A model generated the notes under the pieces. It saw nothing but the letters and a program-made list of their open reading frames with translations. It did no database searches and was not told the origin of the DNA. Below are positions 41,401-56,400 of a DNA stretch of 64,000 bases, piece after piece. The DNA is taken from NCBI GenBank assembly GCA_026874595.1, contig CM049306.1, positions 81,802,142-81,866,141 of the forward strand, read 5' to 3'. The DNA comes from Sipunculus nudus (Eukaryota > Annelida > Sipuncula > Golfingiida > Sipunculidae). How positions within the stretch are numbered: the stretch's first letter is position 1; every line of letters starts with the position of its first letter. Made by a program: the position numbers and the translations under genes.

Positions 41401-44400
41401 ACAACCAGTGTTTAGTTCCCATCAGGATATAACATGGGAACAGGGCAAGGTCCAACCATAAACATGATCATCAAAAGTCGGGGAGTTTTTCTGGAAGTAG
41501 GTCAAAGGCCTATACAGCAGTAAAGGGTACAAACCTTTACCACTATACACGACAAATTAAGTGTCCTCCCCAGTCAGTGAACTATCAACATGCATTAAAG
41601 GCCTGGCTACAACAACATTCGGGAATCATTTGGTAATGCTTGTGCTATCAACTAGGATGACACTACAAAGCTATTATTGAATGAACCGACTGCAAAATTG
41701 TGTGACAGCTTCATCTGAAAGCAATGGCCCCAGTACAGGATTCCACTACAGTTGTATTAAAACGTTTTGTCCAGGCAATTTCCTGAGTGTGAATTTTTTT
41801 GGTTGGGTGAAATTACCCAGGGAACATTTAATTTAGCTACACCTACAGGTTAAAGGGGCCCAATCACCTATTTGACCTTTATAAACTAAAGGTAATCCCT
41901 TGGAGCTTTTATATAAATAGGCAAGAAAACATTGATATCACCTCACACAGGCCACTTGTTTTGTTTATATCAACGTGTTTATAATATGTGAGGGCCCGCC
42001 AAAACAATCAATCAAATTCAAAAAGGGCACCTGGCAGCAAGTCAGATAAGCCAGAGCTTTGCAAATAGTTTTCGCAACAAGTGACTTTTCTACCTCCGAA
42101 TATATGAAACCTACTACCTTAGGTCTCATGTTTTTCTTGTTTGTCAACATTGCTGTGTTAACAAACATGTTGTTGATAAACAAGATCATACATCCTCTAC
42201 GAAGGCATTATAAGAACTTTTCACAACCAAAATAACCCTTAGATCATATATACATACACATAGGAAGTCAGAAATCACATAGGTTCTCTTTCAAAAGGTA
42301 GGTGAATGGGCACCTTTAATCGTCTAAACACATCACTTGACCTCCATCAATAACTGACCACTCAATGATATAGAACACACATGGGAGCTTTAGGCAAGCA
42401 GTCTAAAATGACTGCATTAACATTTACATTATCACTTATGATGATAATATTGAGATATCTGTCAGTCTCCACTCGAGAAAACAGCTACAAGGAGTACTTA
42501 AATATCAAGCAATCAAATCATTAATTCTCATGGACTAGCATGAATGTACATATTTGAGATCTTAAACACACACATAATAAAAAAGGAAATAATATATAGC
42601 AACATAGTAAACTGGTTACTCACAGATATCAAACACAACAACTGACAGATATTATCACATTCATCTGCACACTTCTATTCCCTATTTAAAGCAAACTTTA
42701 GTATCATGTATTTTAAAGCCAAATATTACCTGATGACCTGTTGTCACACCTGACATTTTATTCTAAAATGCATCAAAGTGTACAAGATCACTGCACAATA
42801 AAACTTCTCAGAAAAGGAAAAGCCCTGAATAACTCTTGCAGGAATCATCTTTTTTATGGTAGTTAACAGTATATTAGCTTCTGGCTACATGAGAATATTT
42901 TTCAAATAATAATATCAAACATCTGCAATTATAGCACTGACCTCTTTTTTTAGATTTTGTGTGTGTTGAGGTTACCGCCTCCATTTTTAAATGCTATCTT
43001 AACTAAGTGTACACATGCATCAGCAGGTTTCCCTTACATTTCATGCTATGTGACAGGGCAGTATCACACGCTTCCTTTCATACATATCCTGGTGTTAACC
43101 AGGCTTACTCACTACCACAAGTGTTGCCCTAGGCATGTAATAATCCCCATTGCTGGATTATACCACTGAGGTACCCCTGAAAGATGCACTTGGTTGTGAG
43201 TGAAATATGGCCATGGGGCACAGCATTCCCATTAGGCCTGCAGAGTGGTCACCCTGGGTTGGGGACAACTGAGAGTAAACTAACCGCTCCTTGGCTGAGG
43301 TTTGACTTCATGACCTCCCCGCTTTGAGTCTTGTGATCTACCCCTCAACTACAGCAATTGGTACAGACATTTATTGAATGTGATAAGGTAACCAGCATTC
43401 AGTAAATACTTGAGGTTTCAGAAATATTTTCAATCCTGTAATCCCTAATGGGTAAGTACTTTTCTAGCCAGCTTCTGATTTGCTCATACAATACAGATTT
43501 ATAAGATAAAACCAGCAGAGATTTTTTTTTATATACCAGCAGAATTGGTAAAGAAATTGTGATATAATCACCAAATTGAACCGTGTGTTCATTATCATCA
43601 TCACCAGGAAGTGTTTGATATTAATCACAATGTGAGGATGCAGGTCACCAGGGGAGCTGATAAACTGTTGTCACCAACACCCACAGATACATAAATGATA
43701 AACTGATAAAGGTAGAATTTATAATTATATTCATGAAAAGTATACCCAGCTGATGATATATATATATCTTTGATAAGCGGATAAAACCAAAATCCTAGTT
43801 AGGCCACATAAAACAAATATGTTGTTCTACAGAATCTCGTCCTATTTTATGTTGATTAGAAATATTTTTGAGTGAGCATGCACCCTCAATGTCCCAACTG
43901 GTAAATTAGAAAAATAAAGTAAATATTTACCCTATTTCTTCTTTTCCTTTTTAAATATCATCATCAATATCTTTTTCTTCAAATATAGTAACAGTAAATG
44001 CAACTGTTAATGAATGACTATTATGTACACTCCAATAGCAATCTAACACAATGAATGACATGTGTATACATATATGTACAAATTACCCTTCCTGCTCAAT
44101 ATTCTTTGTTCGTAAGTCCATACAAATTCATTTTCTTTTGTATGGCCTTGGGTCAACAATACAGATATTGAGCTGTGATTATGATATCAGGGTGTTGGCC
44201 TCATTCACTTATCTGTGTATTAAGGATTAACAGGGATACACTCACCCGTCTTGGTGTCTTTTTATCATTGTGGTCGTACTGTGATATACCTTTGTAACTC
44301 AGTCCCAACCACCAGGGGATCCCACTTTTGTCCTGCAATGTCAAAGGTCAAAGGTTACAATTTATCTATGAGCATATATTTAATATCAATAGACTACATG

Positions 44401-47400
44401 AGAAATAAGCCCACTTCCTTAAAAAAATTGTCGACAAGACTATAAGATAACATCAGTCAATGTCTTGAAATATCTCTTCTTGCTACTTAGAAATAAATAT
44501 GTATCATTTTTCTTTTCTTCTGAAGTTTAACGTTAGACATGCGTTCTCATTTCACTATCATTATAAAATCTGAAGAAGCTGACAGCAAAGTGATATATCT
44601 GTACATTTCCAATTTTAGTTAACTTCCCCATTGTATAAATGCCAAATATGATTTACAAGGCGACAATAATTATATGCTACCAGCGCTTCACTGATCAATA
44701 ACCGTCTTGTCTTCAGAAGTGATTAATCTTGTAAATATTTATAAAATGTATTATTCTCCTTTTTTTAAATATAAATGTCAATATCACTTACCTTTACTTC
44801 ATAATAATGAATTCCATAGGTTGGTAGGCTTTCTACTATTGTCATATAACTGCAACAAAAGAAAACAATATTAATATATTGTAATAAAGATTATTAATAT
44901 GTCTAGACCAGCTCTTGATCGGCAACATTGGGACACAGAAGCAGGCATCCAGTCACCCACAAAACACCAATCAAATCAATGCCAAATCTAAATATAGAAT
45001 CATTGCTTGTCTCCAGGCAAGCAAGAATCACTTTCATATATCCACAGATAGATATAACACAGATATAAATGTTTTTAATCTAGTATATAACTAATAAAAG
45101 ATCCTTTACTTAATGTGGGTGAGGCAGGGTTTTTATAACATTCCATATGGTGCCAATATTTACTTTCACTTAATGTTCACAGATTTGATTAATTATCTGT
45201 TGATAATATTGACGGCAGTGCCCTGGCAGTAATTTCATGTTATTTACAAAATAACAATTAATCCCATCTTTGGAAGCATTATTTATGACTCAGGTCTACC
45301 ACATTTATCCGTAGACCTGATAATTAGACCATTAGATGTCAAAGTCTTAAAAATTTCCTAATGTATGAAGTCATAAATATTCCATACAAAAAAGCTGAGA
45401 CAACATCAGATGACAGGATAGGCCCTATCTTTGGAACACAATTTCCTTACAATCAAATAAACTGAGGGGTACACAATCTTCTCCACCTGACTGTGATGTT
45501 TCCCTGCCACAGCCTCATATGAGTATTAATTATTCATACAGACTTGTGGTCTCTTAACTGTAACATAAAGCCTCAGGCTCACAAATCGTCATCTCACATT
45601 AATTGATTTGGTAAGATTATTAAGCTTCAACTGGCATCAGATATTCACCAGAGAAAAAAAATATCATTTAATTCTATATGAAGGAGCTGACATTGCCTAA
45701 TGATTACCATATTTAACATAGTGGTAAATAACTGGATTTCAATATGATTTAAATGCACAATTTTAACTGTTTAAAAAAAAATTTCAAATAATTCCAATAT
45801 GATTAAAACTATTGTGTAACTGGCTATTTGACAAACCAGACAATACAATGATAATAAATGATATCTATATATTTTCTATTTATCTGACTGTTGCTATTAT
45901 TACAGCTAATTATGCAATCTAGGACTATGATTTGCTTGATATGATGACCAAACTATCCACAGTGAGTATCTTAGATAAATACAACAATACATGCAATGAG
46001 CAGAGCTTCAGGTCCAATTAATACTGTCAATCACTTCATTCAGTATGAATCTTCCAAGGTACATAACATCAGTGCCAGCATGTGTATCCTTGCAAAATAT
46101 TTATTTTTGAGAGATCTGTACAAAATACTGTGACTATATGTTAAGCCGCACAGTATGGTACAATTAGAATTAGAAAGTCTTCAGTAGAGCACATTACTCC
46201 ACCAAGGCAAAACAATCAAACTGGACCAACTTATTTATCTAGATCAGCATAAATATTCAACAAGTTCATTCAAGGCCTATGTCCAACCCTTCCACAAAGT
46301 TTCAGGAAAAATTTTTTACCATCAGTCATTTTTTTTGGTAATCATACTAAGAAACCAACCAAAAATGACACAAACAAACAAACACATTGAGGTGAAAACA
46401 TAACATCCTAAGCAAAGGTAATCAACATTCCCAGCAAAGTGTTACTCTTCCATGCTGCCAAGGAAACTGTGTCTAGGCCTGCCAAGGAAACCATGTCTAT
46501 GGCCGGTAATAGGCTGGGCAAAATATACACCAACGATGCTGATCAGACAGTGGTTTGACCTTCAGAAGTCTGGGCTCATAAATCATAATCCTAGAAGGAT
46601 CAAACAGCAGCACATCAGCAACTGCCGCAGTCCTCACTGATGCTGACCTCAAGTTATCACTTAAATATCAGGATTAGGGCTATCAATAATGAATCATGCT
46701 CTGCTTGCAGTAATGACAGCAGCATTCAATTTTCAGTCTTATTGTGTTATAGTGCTAATAAATGCTGTAATACACATTGCAAATACTACAGTTTACACTG
46801 AGGTTTATAAGAAAACCTGCTGATGGAAGCATCATTTAGTACTAGACATTTCTTGGCACCGCAGGTGCCAGAGTATCCCCAGACATAGTAGGCCCCCCCT
46901 TTATAAATAGACCCCCATTTTTAGCAGCATATACTAACACTTGGCATATTTATTGTTTCTTCCATCTAACAATCCACAATCTTGTTGAAGATGTTGGTCC
47001 TGTGACCTTGATCTTTTTAAAGATGTGTCCTGTGACCTTGACCTTTGACCTCATGACCCCAAAATCAATTCTGGTCTTGCTTTTCCAATGGGACATATGC
47101 AAGTTAAGTTTGAAATCTATACATCAATAAAGCAGGAATTATCACCCAGAAACTAATTTTTGGACAGATGGCTCCTGTGACCTTCACCTTTGACCTTGTG
47201 ACCTCAAAATTGATAGTGTTCTTCCTCTCTTGGCAGGAGAACTATATGTGCAAGATGAAAGATCTGAGATGAATTGTTTGGCTGAAAATGCATCCACAAT
47301 CTTTTTAAAGAGGTTTCCTGTGACCTTGACCTTTGACCTCATGACCCCAAAATCAATTCAGGTCTTGCTTTTCCAATGGGTCAAATACAAGTTAAGTTTG

Positions 47401-50400
47401 AAATAAATACATCAATAAAAGAAGGAATTATCATCCGGAAACTAATTTTTGGACAGATGGCTCCTGTGACCTTCACCTTTGACCTTGTGACCTCAACATT
47501 GATAGGGTTCTTCCTCTCTTGGCAGGTGAACTATATGTGCAAGATGAGAGATCTGAGATGAATTGTTTAGCTGAAAATGCATCCACAATCTTTTTAAAGA
47601 GGTTTCCTGTGACCTTGACCTTTGACCTCATGACCCCAAAATCAATTCTGGTCTTGCTTTTCCAATGGGTCAAATTCAAGTCAAGTTTGAAATCCATACA
47701 TCAATAAAAGAAGAAATTATCATCCAGAAACTAATTTTTGGACAGATGGCTCCTGTGACCTTCACCTTTGACCTTGTGACCTCAAAATTGATAGGGTTCT
47801 TCCATTCTTGGCAGGTGAACTATATGTGCAAGATGAAAGATCTGAGATGAATTGTTTGGCTGAAAATGCATCCACAATCTTTTTAAAGAGGTTTCCTGTG
47901 ACCTTGACCTTTGACCTCATGACCCCAAAATCAATTCAGGTCTTGCTTTTCCAATGGGTCAAATACAAGTTAAGTTTGAAATAAATACATCAATAAAAGA
48001 AGGAATTATCATCCGGAAACTAATTTTGGGACAGATGGCTCCTGTGACCTTCACCTTTGACCTTGTGACCTCAACATTGATAGGGTTCTTCCTCTCTTGG
48101 CAGGTGAACTATATGTCCAAGATGAAAGATCTGAGATGAAATGTTTGGCTGAAAATGCATCCACATCTTTTTAAAGATGTGTCCTGTGACCTTGACCTTT
48201 GACCTCATAACCTCAAAATCAATTTGGGTCTTGCTTTTCCAATGGGACATATATAAGTCAGGTTTGAAATCCATACATCAATAAAAGCAGATATATCATC
48301 CAGAAACTAATTTTTGGACAGATGGCTCCTGTGACCTTCACCTTTGACCTTGTGACCTCAAAATTGATAGGGGTCTTCCACTCTTGGCAGGTGAACTATA
48401 TGTGCAAGATGAAAGATCTGAGATGAATTGTTTGGCTGAAAATGCATCCACAATCTTTTTAAAGAGGTTTCCTGTGACCTTGACCTTTGACCTCATGACC
48501 CCAAAATCAATTCTGGTCTTGCTTTCCAATGGGTCAAATACAAGTCAAGTTTGAAATCCATACATCAATAAAAGAAGGAATTATTATCAAGAAACTAATT
48601 TTTGGACAGATGGCTCCTGTGACCTTCACCTTTGACCTTGTGACCTCAAAACTGATAGTGTTCTTCCTCTCTTGGCAGGAGAACTATATGTGCAAGATGA
48701 AAGATCTGAGATGAAATGTTTGGCTGAAAATGCATCCACATCTTTTTAAAGATGTGTCCTGTGACCTTGGCCTTTGACCTCATGACCCTAAAATCAATTT
48801 GGGTCTTGCTTTTCCAATGGGACATATACAAGTCAAGATTGAAATCCATACATCAATAAAAGCAGATATTATCATCCAGAAACTAATTTTTGGACAGATG
48901 GCTCCTGTGACCTTCACCTTTGACCTTGTGACCTCAAAATTTATAGGGGTCTTCCACTCTTGGCAGGTGAACTATATGTGCAAGATGAGAGATCTGAGAT
49001 GAATTGTTTAGCTGAAAATGCATCCACAATCTTTTTAAAGAGGTTTCCTGTGACCTTGACCTTTGACCTCATGACCCCAAAATCAATTCTGGTCTTGCTT
49101 TTCCAATGGGTCAAATTCAAGTCAAGTTTGAAATCCATACATCAATAAAAGAAGAAATTATCATCCAGAAACTAATTTTTGGACAGATGGCTCCTGTGAC
49201 CTTCACTTTTGACCTTGTGACCTCAAAATTGGTAGGGTTCTTCCATTCTTGGCAGGTGAACTATATGTGCAAGATGAAAGATCTGAGATGAATTGTTTGG
49301 CTGAAAATGCATCCACAATCTTTTTAAAGAGGTTTCCTGTGACCTTGACCTTTGACCTCATGACCCCAAAATCAATTCAGGTCTTGCTTTTCCAATGGGT
49401 CAAATACAAGTTAAGTTTGAAATAAATACATCAATAAAAGAAGGAATTATCATCCGGAAACTAATTTTGGGACAGATGGCTCCTGTGACCTTCACCTTTG
49501 ACCTTGTGACCTCAACATTGATAGGGTTCTTCCTCTCTTGGCAGGTGAACTATATGTCCAAGATGAAAGATCTGAGATGAAATGTTTGGCTGAAAATGCA
49601 TCCACATCTTTTGAAAGGTGTGTCCTGTGACCTTGACCTTTGACCTCATAACCTCAAAATCAATTTGGGTCTTGCTTTTCCAATGGGACATATATAAGTC
49701 AGGTTTGAAATCCATACATCAATAAAAGCAGATATATCATCCAGAAACTAATTTTTGGACAGATGGCTCCTGTGACCTTCACCTTTGACCTTGTGACCTC
49801 AAAATTGATAGGGGTCTTCCACTCTTGGCAGGTGAACTATATGTGCAAGATGAAAGATCTGAGATGAATTGTTTGGCTGAAAATGCATCCACAATCTTTT
49901 TAAAGAGGTTTCCTGTGACCTTGACCTTTAACCTCATGACCCAAAAATCAATTCTGGTCTTGCTTTTCCAATGGGTCAAATACAAGTCAAGTTTGAAATC
50001 CATACATCAATAAAAGAAGGAATTATTATCAAGAAACTAATTTTTGGACAGATGGCTCCTGTGACCTTCACCTTTGACCTTGTGACCTCAAAATTGATAG
50101 TGTTCTTCCTCTCTAGGCAGGAGAACTATATGTGCAAGATGAAAGATCTGAGATGAAATGTTTGGCTGAAAATGCATCCACATCTTTTTAAAGATGTGTC
50201 CTGTGACCTTGGCCTTTGACCTCATGACCCTAAAATCAATTTGGGTCTTGCTTTTCCAATGGGACATATACAAGTCAAGATTGAAATCCATACATCAATA
50301 AAAGCAGATATTATCATCCAGAAACTAATTTTTGGACAGATGGCTCCTGTGACCTTCACCTTTGACCTTGTGACCTCAAAATTTATAGGGGTCTTCCACT

Positions 50401-53400
50401 CTTGGCAGGTGAACTATATGTGCAAGATGAGAGATCTGAGATGAATTGTTTAGCTGAAAATGCATCCACAATCTTTTTAAAGAGGTTTCCTGTGACCTTG
50501 ACCTTTGACCTCATGACCCCAAAATCAATTCTGGTCTTGCTTTTCCAATGGGTCAAATTCAAGTCAAGTTTGAAATCCATACATCAATAAAAGAAGAAAT
50601 TATCATCCAGAAACTAATTTTTGGACAGATGGCTCCTGTGACCTTCACTTTTGACCTTGTGACCTCAAAATTGGTAGGGTTCTTCCATTCTTGGCAGGTG
50701 AACTATATGTGCAAGATGAAAGATCTGAGATGAATTGTTTGGCTGAAAATGCATCCACAATCTTTTTAAAGAGGTTTCCTGTGACCTTGACCTTTGACCT
50801 CATGACCCCAAAATCAATTCAGGTCTTGCTTTTCCAATGGGTCAAATACAAGTTAAGTTTGAAATAAATACATCAATAAAAGAAGGAATTATCATCCGGA
50901 AACTAATTTTGGGACAGATGGCTCCTGTGACCTTCACCTTTGACCTTGTGACCTCAACATTGATAGGGTTCTTCCTCTCTTGGCAGGTGAACTATATGTC
51001 CAAGATGAAAGATCTGAGATGAAATGTTTGGCTGAAAATGCATCCACATCTTTTTAAAGATGTGTCCTGTGACCTTGACCTTTGACCTCATAACCTCAAA
51101 ATCAATTTGGGTCTTGCTTTTCCAATGGGACATATATAAGTCAGGTTTGAAATCCATACATCAATAAAAGCAGATATATCATCCAGAAACTAATTTTTGG
51201 ACAGATGGCTCCTGTGACCTTCACCTTTGACCTTGTGACCTCAAAATTGATAGGGGTCTTCCACTCTTGGCAGGTGAACTATATGTGCAAGATGAAAGAT
51301 CTGAGATGAATTGTTTGGCTGAAAATGCATCCACAATCTTTTTAAAGAGGTTTCCTGTGACCTTGACCTTTGACCTCATGACCCCAAAATCAATTCTGGT
51401 CTTGCTTTTCCAATGGGTCAAATACAAGTCAAGTTTGAAATCCATACATCAATAAAAGAAGGAATTATTATCAAGAAACTAATTTTTGGACAGATGGCTC
51501 CTGTGACCTTCACCTTTGACCTTGTGACCTCAAAACTGATAGGGGTCTTCCTCTATTGGCAGATGACTTACATGTGCAAGATGAAAGGTCTGAGATGAAA
51601 TGTTTGGCTGAAAATGCATCCACAATCTTTTTAAAGATGTGTCCTGTGACCTTGACCTCTGACCTCATGACCCCTAAAATAAATTGGAGTCTTGCTTTTT
51701 CAATGGGACATATATAAGTCAAGTTTGAAATCAATACATCAATAAAAGCAGGAATTATCATCCAGAAACTAATTTTTGGACAGATAGCTCCTGTGGCCTT
51801 GACCTTTGACCTTGTGACCCCAAAATTTATATGGATCATCCACTATTGGCAAGTGAGCTATATATTCAAGATGGAAGACCTAGGATGAAAGTTTGGCTTA
51901 AAATGCATCCACAGTATCTTTTAAAATGCCAGTCCAGTGACCTTGACCTTTGAACTCATGACCCTAGAACCTAAAGGGTTCTTACTTTAGTGGTGGGCCA
52001 TACATAAGTCATGTTTGAAATCCATATGGCTATCAACACTGGAGATATCATAAGAGGTGTGTGATTTTCACCATATATGGCAATATTCAAGGTCAAGGCC
52101 ACTATCATAGGAAAGGTCATGACCCCAATTTAAATAAACATCATCCCATAACCCATACCTATGTATATGCATAATATAAAAGAAATCTGTCCATTAGTTT
52201 TTGACTTATAATGCTCACAGTACTGTAAGGTGGCAATTTTGGGGGTATTAAACGGCATGAAAACAAGTAAAGAATAATAGGTGGCGCCACCAGTTTCTGG
52301 AACATGACAACTCTATTTATGATCTTCCATCAAGTTGATTTTGGGATAAATCCATGCAAGATTTCTTGAGATATTAAAGAATTTGTGTGATTTTCCCCAA
52401 AATTGGACCTATTCAAGGTCAAGGACACTCTCCTATTAAAGGTTATGACCTCATTTTAAATAGGCGTCCTCCTCTCACCCATATCTATACATATACCAAG
52501 TTTGGTAAAGTTCCGTGAAATATTTTTTGGGTTATCGCGCCAACAAGTTTTATATGCGGCGGCGGCGGCGGCGGCGGGACCGGTATGAAAACATAGTATC
52601 CCCCGACTTTGTCTGGGGATACAATTATTAAACATTGATTTTTCAAAATCAATCTTACTCATACAAAATAACATAGTGGATAACAGTTTTAAGTTCTGAC
52701 TGTATACTAACTGATTAGGGGCAGTGGTATTATTATGTTAAGGTTTGAATGCAAATACAAAATCATACTACCTGAGTCCTCACTGACTACTAATTCTGTA
52801 ATCCCAGACAACACTGAGGCAAATGTTTCACACTTAAGTTAATAAAACACCACTCAGTATCCAATGATTGGTGCAAGAAAACATTGATGCAGGAATGACC
52901 TCAATCCTCCACTGTAGAAGAGTCTGAGGTCACATCTATCGTGTCGCTGAGTATTATTGAGATGATCAATTCATAGAAATGAAACACAGGTTTTACGAAT
53001 CTTGCTTTTCAATTCAAATATAGAACACCACATGTTTTCAGGCAATCAGTTTCCTGTCTTGGCTGGGTGGCAGACTACTCTTCCTGCTGTGGTTTGCAAC
53101 CAGGATGATGGATAAACTTTGGGAGTATTTTGGTTCATCATGCCAAAGGTGAACAAAGATACTGTCTTTCTTCAGTGACACTGATCCTGAATTCTGATCC
53201 TTCGCTGTCACAGTCGTGTCAAAGCTCAAATCTAGACTGGCTGTGCTACATTAATCCTGAGAGGGTGTTTGAGCTGCGGCAGCCAAGATAAGCCAGAAGA
53301 CTCAACATGCTGCAGCTGCTGAAAAATGCTTCTGGCAGCATTTTAATATCAAGTTAGTTATCTGTGGTTGTCCTTGGTTACCATGCAGTCTTTAATGCTG

Positions 53401-56400
53401 TAAAAGCACCAGCATGCTGCTGTGGTCGTAATGCTGTTTTATGGTCATGATCTGTGGTGATACACTAAGTTCAAACAGCAGCTGAGAAACGGACCTCAGT
53501 GTGCGGTACCAACACTGGTTCCAATATTGATCACTGTGTGACACAGACCCAGCCCAAAAGCTACAGGGACTCGCTCCACTTGCTGCTGCAGTCTCTCTCT
53601 GCTGAGCCAATCAGCACTCAGCAGTGACCTCCTCACAGGTGTCAATCTATTTGGGTCACTGATAGCTTTTATGACCAGGTATCTCTGATAATTAATCTGC
53701 AGTCTCACTCCAGCCTATCTTAAGTATAATTAGGATTCTCAGTACAAAAACTATAACATGTATTTGTAAACCCTATTCTCACAGTATTCAGGATGCCTAA
53801 TTACAAATGTAAAGGTATTTATAAATTTCTTATCTCTAAACTGACATAAAAAAAACATTAGAAACCAAAGACATGATTAAGCCTCTGACAGTATTTAGTA
53901 TATCCAAACCAAGGCACCACTCACATGCACACAACACAGCTGAGGCATATATTATAGTATCGTTTTTATCATCATCATCAATGTTGTCATTTTCATTTTT
54001 ATTATTATTACTAGTATTTTAAGCATTCATTTTACATCTGAAACCCCAGGCCCTAAAATTATATAACAAAATAGATATCCCTCAAGTCTAGGTCTTCTAA
54101 ATGGCAGATTAATTGCAACAATTATACGTACACTATAGGACTGTGAACAGTATTATTAACGTAACTAGGACTGCAAAACTCCATCACTTGTCAGACCTGA
54201 TATTCCACATTTTTTATTGTGGAAATCTGCAAATTTTTCCAAATTTCGGAATGTATCATCCATGTTACAATGAATAGGCTTAAGTCATGAATAACCATCT
54301 CAGATTTACACATAAACATATGTTTACACCACCGCTGATCCATTTAATGTGACTTGTTTCCACAGTAAGTTAATACTTCAGCTCAAAAAGATAAACTGTC
54401 CAGTGCAGGTGGACCTTTATCATAAAGGCTGATATGGTCCAATCATGAATGATGCATTATTTTATAGAAGATATTTTATATATTTTTTGACTTGCATCAA
54501 TGAACAGCTTTTTTTCTAAGTATTATTGAGATTTTAATGTTTTCTATTATGCAGTCACATGAACATGTATGATGGAAAGCAAATTAAACAGCTTATTTGT
54601 TTCTAGACTTCAATTTCAATTTAATCTGTTTAATTGAAAATTTTACAATGAAGATGTTAAATAAATCTGCATTAAAGGGTTAAATATATGAAATGGAGAA
54701 CAAGGTATAGGATTTTTAATTTTATAATTTATTCTAGATGATGCAAAAATTACAAAAAGAATACTTGTTGCAGGCTAAGATTTGTCAAAAAGGAATACAC
54801 CAGTTTAGATGTCACTTTATGAATTGAGTGACTTAGTTCGGCTTCAGTTACTTACTTTCAGTATTGGCAGGGGCCCTAGGATACATATCATTCCATCTCC
54901 AGTCAGGGTGACATGTGCCTCTCTAAGTAATAGCTAGTCAGAAGTATAGTACCCTTGGGTATTGTAATGACAGTCCATAATTTACAGCACAACTTCCAGT
55001 GTAAATAGGTCAGAAAAAGGCTGTATCAATCTCAAGCGATCACTTTTTGTATGTTAAACCAATATCGAAAGTACATCAGAATTTCACACATTTCATTTCC
55101 AATTCAGCGTAAGCTATATAGCAGCCTTACACATCTGGCTAATCATGCTGTACTGGAGAGAAGACAGTGAAGCACTGCATACTACATCATGTGATGAATC
55201 TATAAATTAGGATATAAGTACAAGTCAATTTGTCTGCTGATGGCATTATGTACATCTGTAAGGTAGGTGCCATTATTGAAAGCCTGCGGTTTAGTCAGAG
55301 TAGATAATGGTGGCATTAGGTTAAGATCAATACTGTGTTATTTCCTGTAGCGATGATAAACTCCTGTGTTACTGGCTAGAATTACCATAAAACCATACAG
55401 TTATATGGACCATAGATTACAACTATAATGAAGATAGGTCACCAAAGGAGTACATTTTCCATGTATAGATATAAATTTACTCATTATCACAATGACCATA
55501 TCTGATAAATTTATATTTAAGCTACATAATAAGTTTTAATTTTACATTATGATGATTAAAGTCAATTTAAACAGAATGCTTTAAATTGAGCTTTAAAATC
55601 TGGTTCTAAATATATGTAAAAATATTGCATTACTCCTCATGGTTTGTCAGAAATATCACTCTGAAGCTGGTGTAATCGAATGAAACACTTTTTTTTTTAG
55701 AAAATGGCCAAAAACAGTTTGGAAAGATTGATTTCAATCTGGCTGGCTGACTGTAATGTGAATGTAAGTGAAGTGACAACTGTACACGAAAATGAGTAAA
55801 TGGTCCTGCTCATCTTTATTAAACCTGAATGAAATAGCTGAGTTAGCTGTTTTAATAACCAATACTTGTACTCGTTATTTCTCAAAACCACTCTTATGCA
55901 TGGAAAGCAGTAAATCTTTGAAAACATTTGACAGCATTGAACCATAATACTGAATGACTTGAGAGCAGTCTGCCCTGGATGGTTGACATACATTCCAAGG
56001 AAGACCTGGTTCAAACAACCATATTACACAATATTAAAGTAGTTTCAATATTTGATGATAAAGGGCATTTTAATAGGATTTAACAGTTTATACTGCTTAT
56101 AGTTCTTATGAAATTTTTTTGCATTACATTTCAGTTTGAATAGATCTTTCAAGTATAATGATTATAAATAATGCACAGTATCTTTAATGTCCCAGTTACA
56201 CTGCACTGGCATGTTTAAAAGATACTAAAAAAAATAGGTGTTTCCTTGTACTAATAATTAATGTAAACAAGGGGGAGGGGTCTCCTGTATTTCCATGAAA
56301 GAGTCAAACATAGACTAACCTTACAATGGCGCTGCCTCTTGATTGTCCACCTAGTTTAACATAATGGCCTAATACTTGGTCCTCACTGTAACAAAAACAA

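Larger units (their letters stand above)
38325..44245 (-). other. FRMD4 intron d-e, 5.9 kb
   Basis: It contains (AT)n runs at 38367-38384 and 38432-38462, the latter running into a short (AC)n, the TTAA MITE at 41850-42319 and a possible SINE at 43190-43370. The remaining sequence has no supported gene. Confidence 0.65.
46873..52622. mobile_element. 5.75-kb non-autonomous element with inverted ends, filled by a tandem array
   Basis: The left end GTATCCCCAGACATAGT is inverted at the right end as ACTTTGTCTGGGGATAC (12 perfect, 16 of 17 overall). Just inside the right end, GTATCCCCCGAC-TTT-GTCTGGGGATAC folds into a strong hairpin. The interior is the AGGTCA-rich array (46990-52070), then a unique 3' part with further AGGTCAAGG words, then a GGC microsatellite. 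No transposase frame, and no clear target duplication (flanks CCAGA and AATTA). Confidence 0.7.
44850..56319 (-). other. FRMD4 intron b-c, 11.5 kb
   Basis: Half of it is the 46873-52622 element. The parts on either side (44850-46870 and 52623-56319) show no exon, RNA gene or bounded repeat. Short frames near 53390-53708 and 55697-56014 are not recognisable. Confidence 0.65.

Noticed and set aside
47376-51839. Dozens of 60-75 codon open frames on both strands with near-identical peptides
   Set aside because: They recur at exactly the repeat period and appear on both strands; they are by-products of the tandem array, not a gene family.
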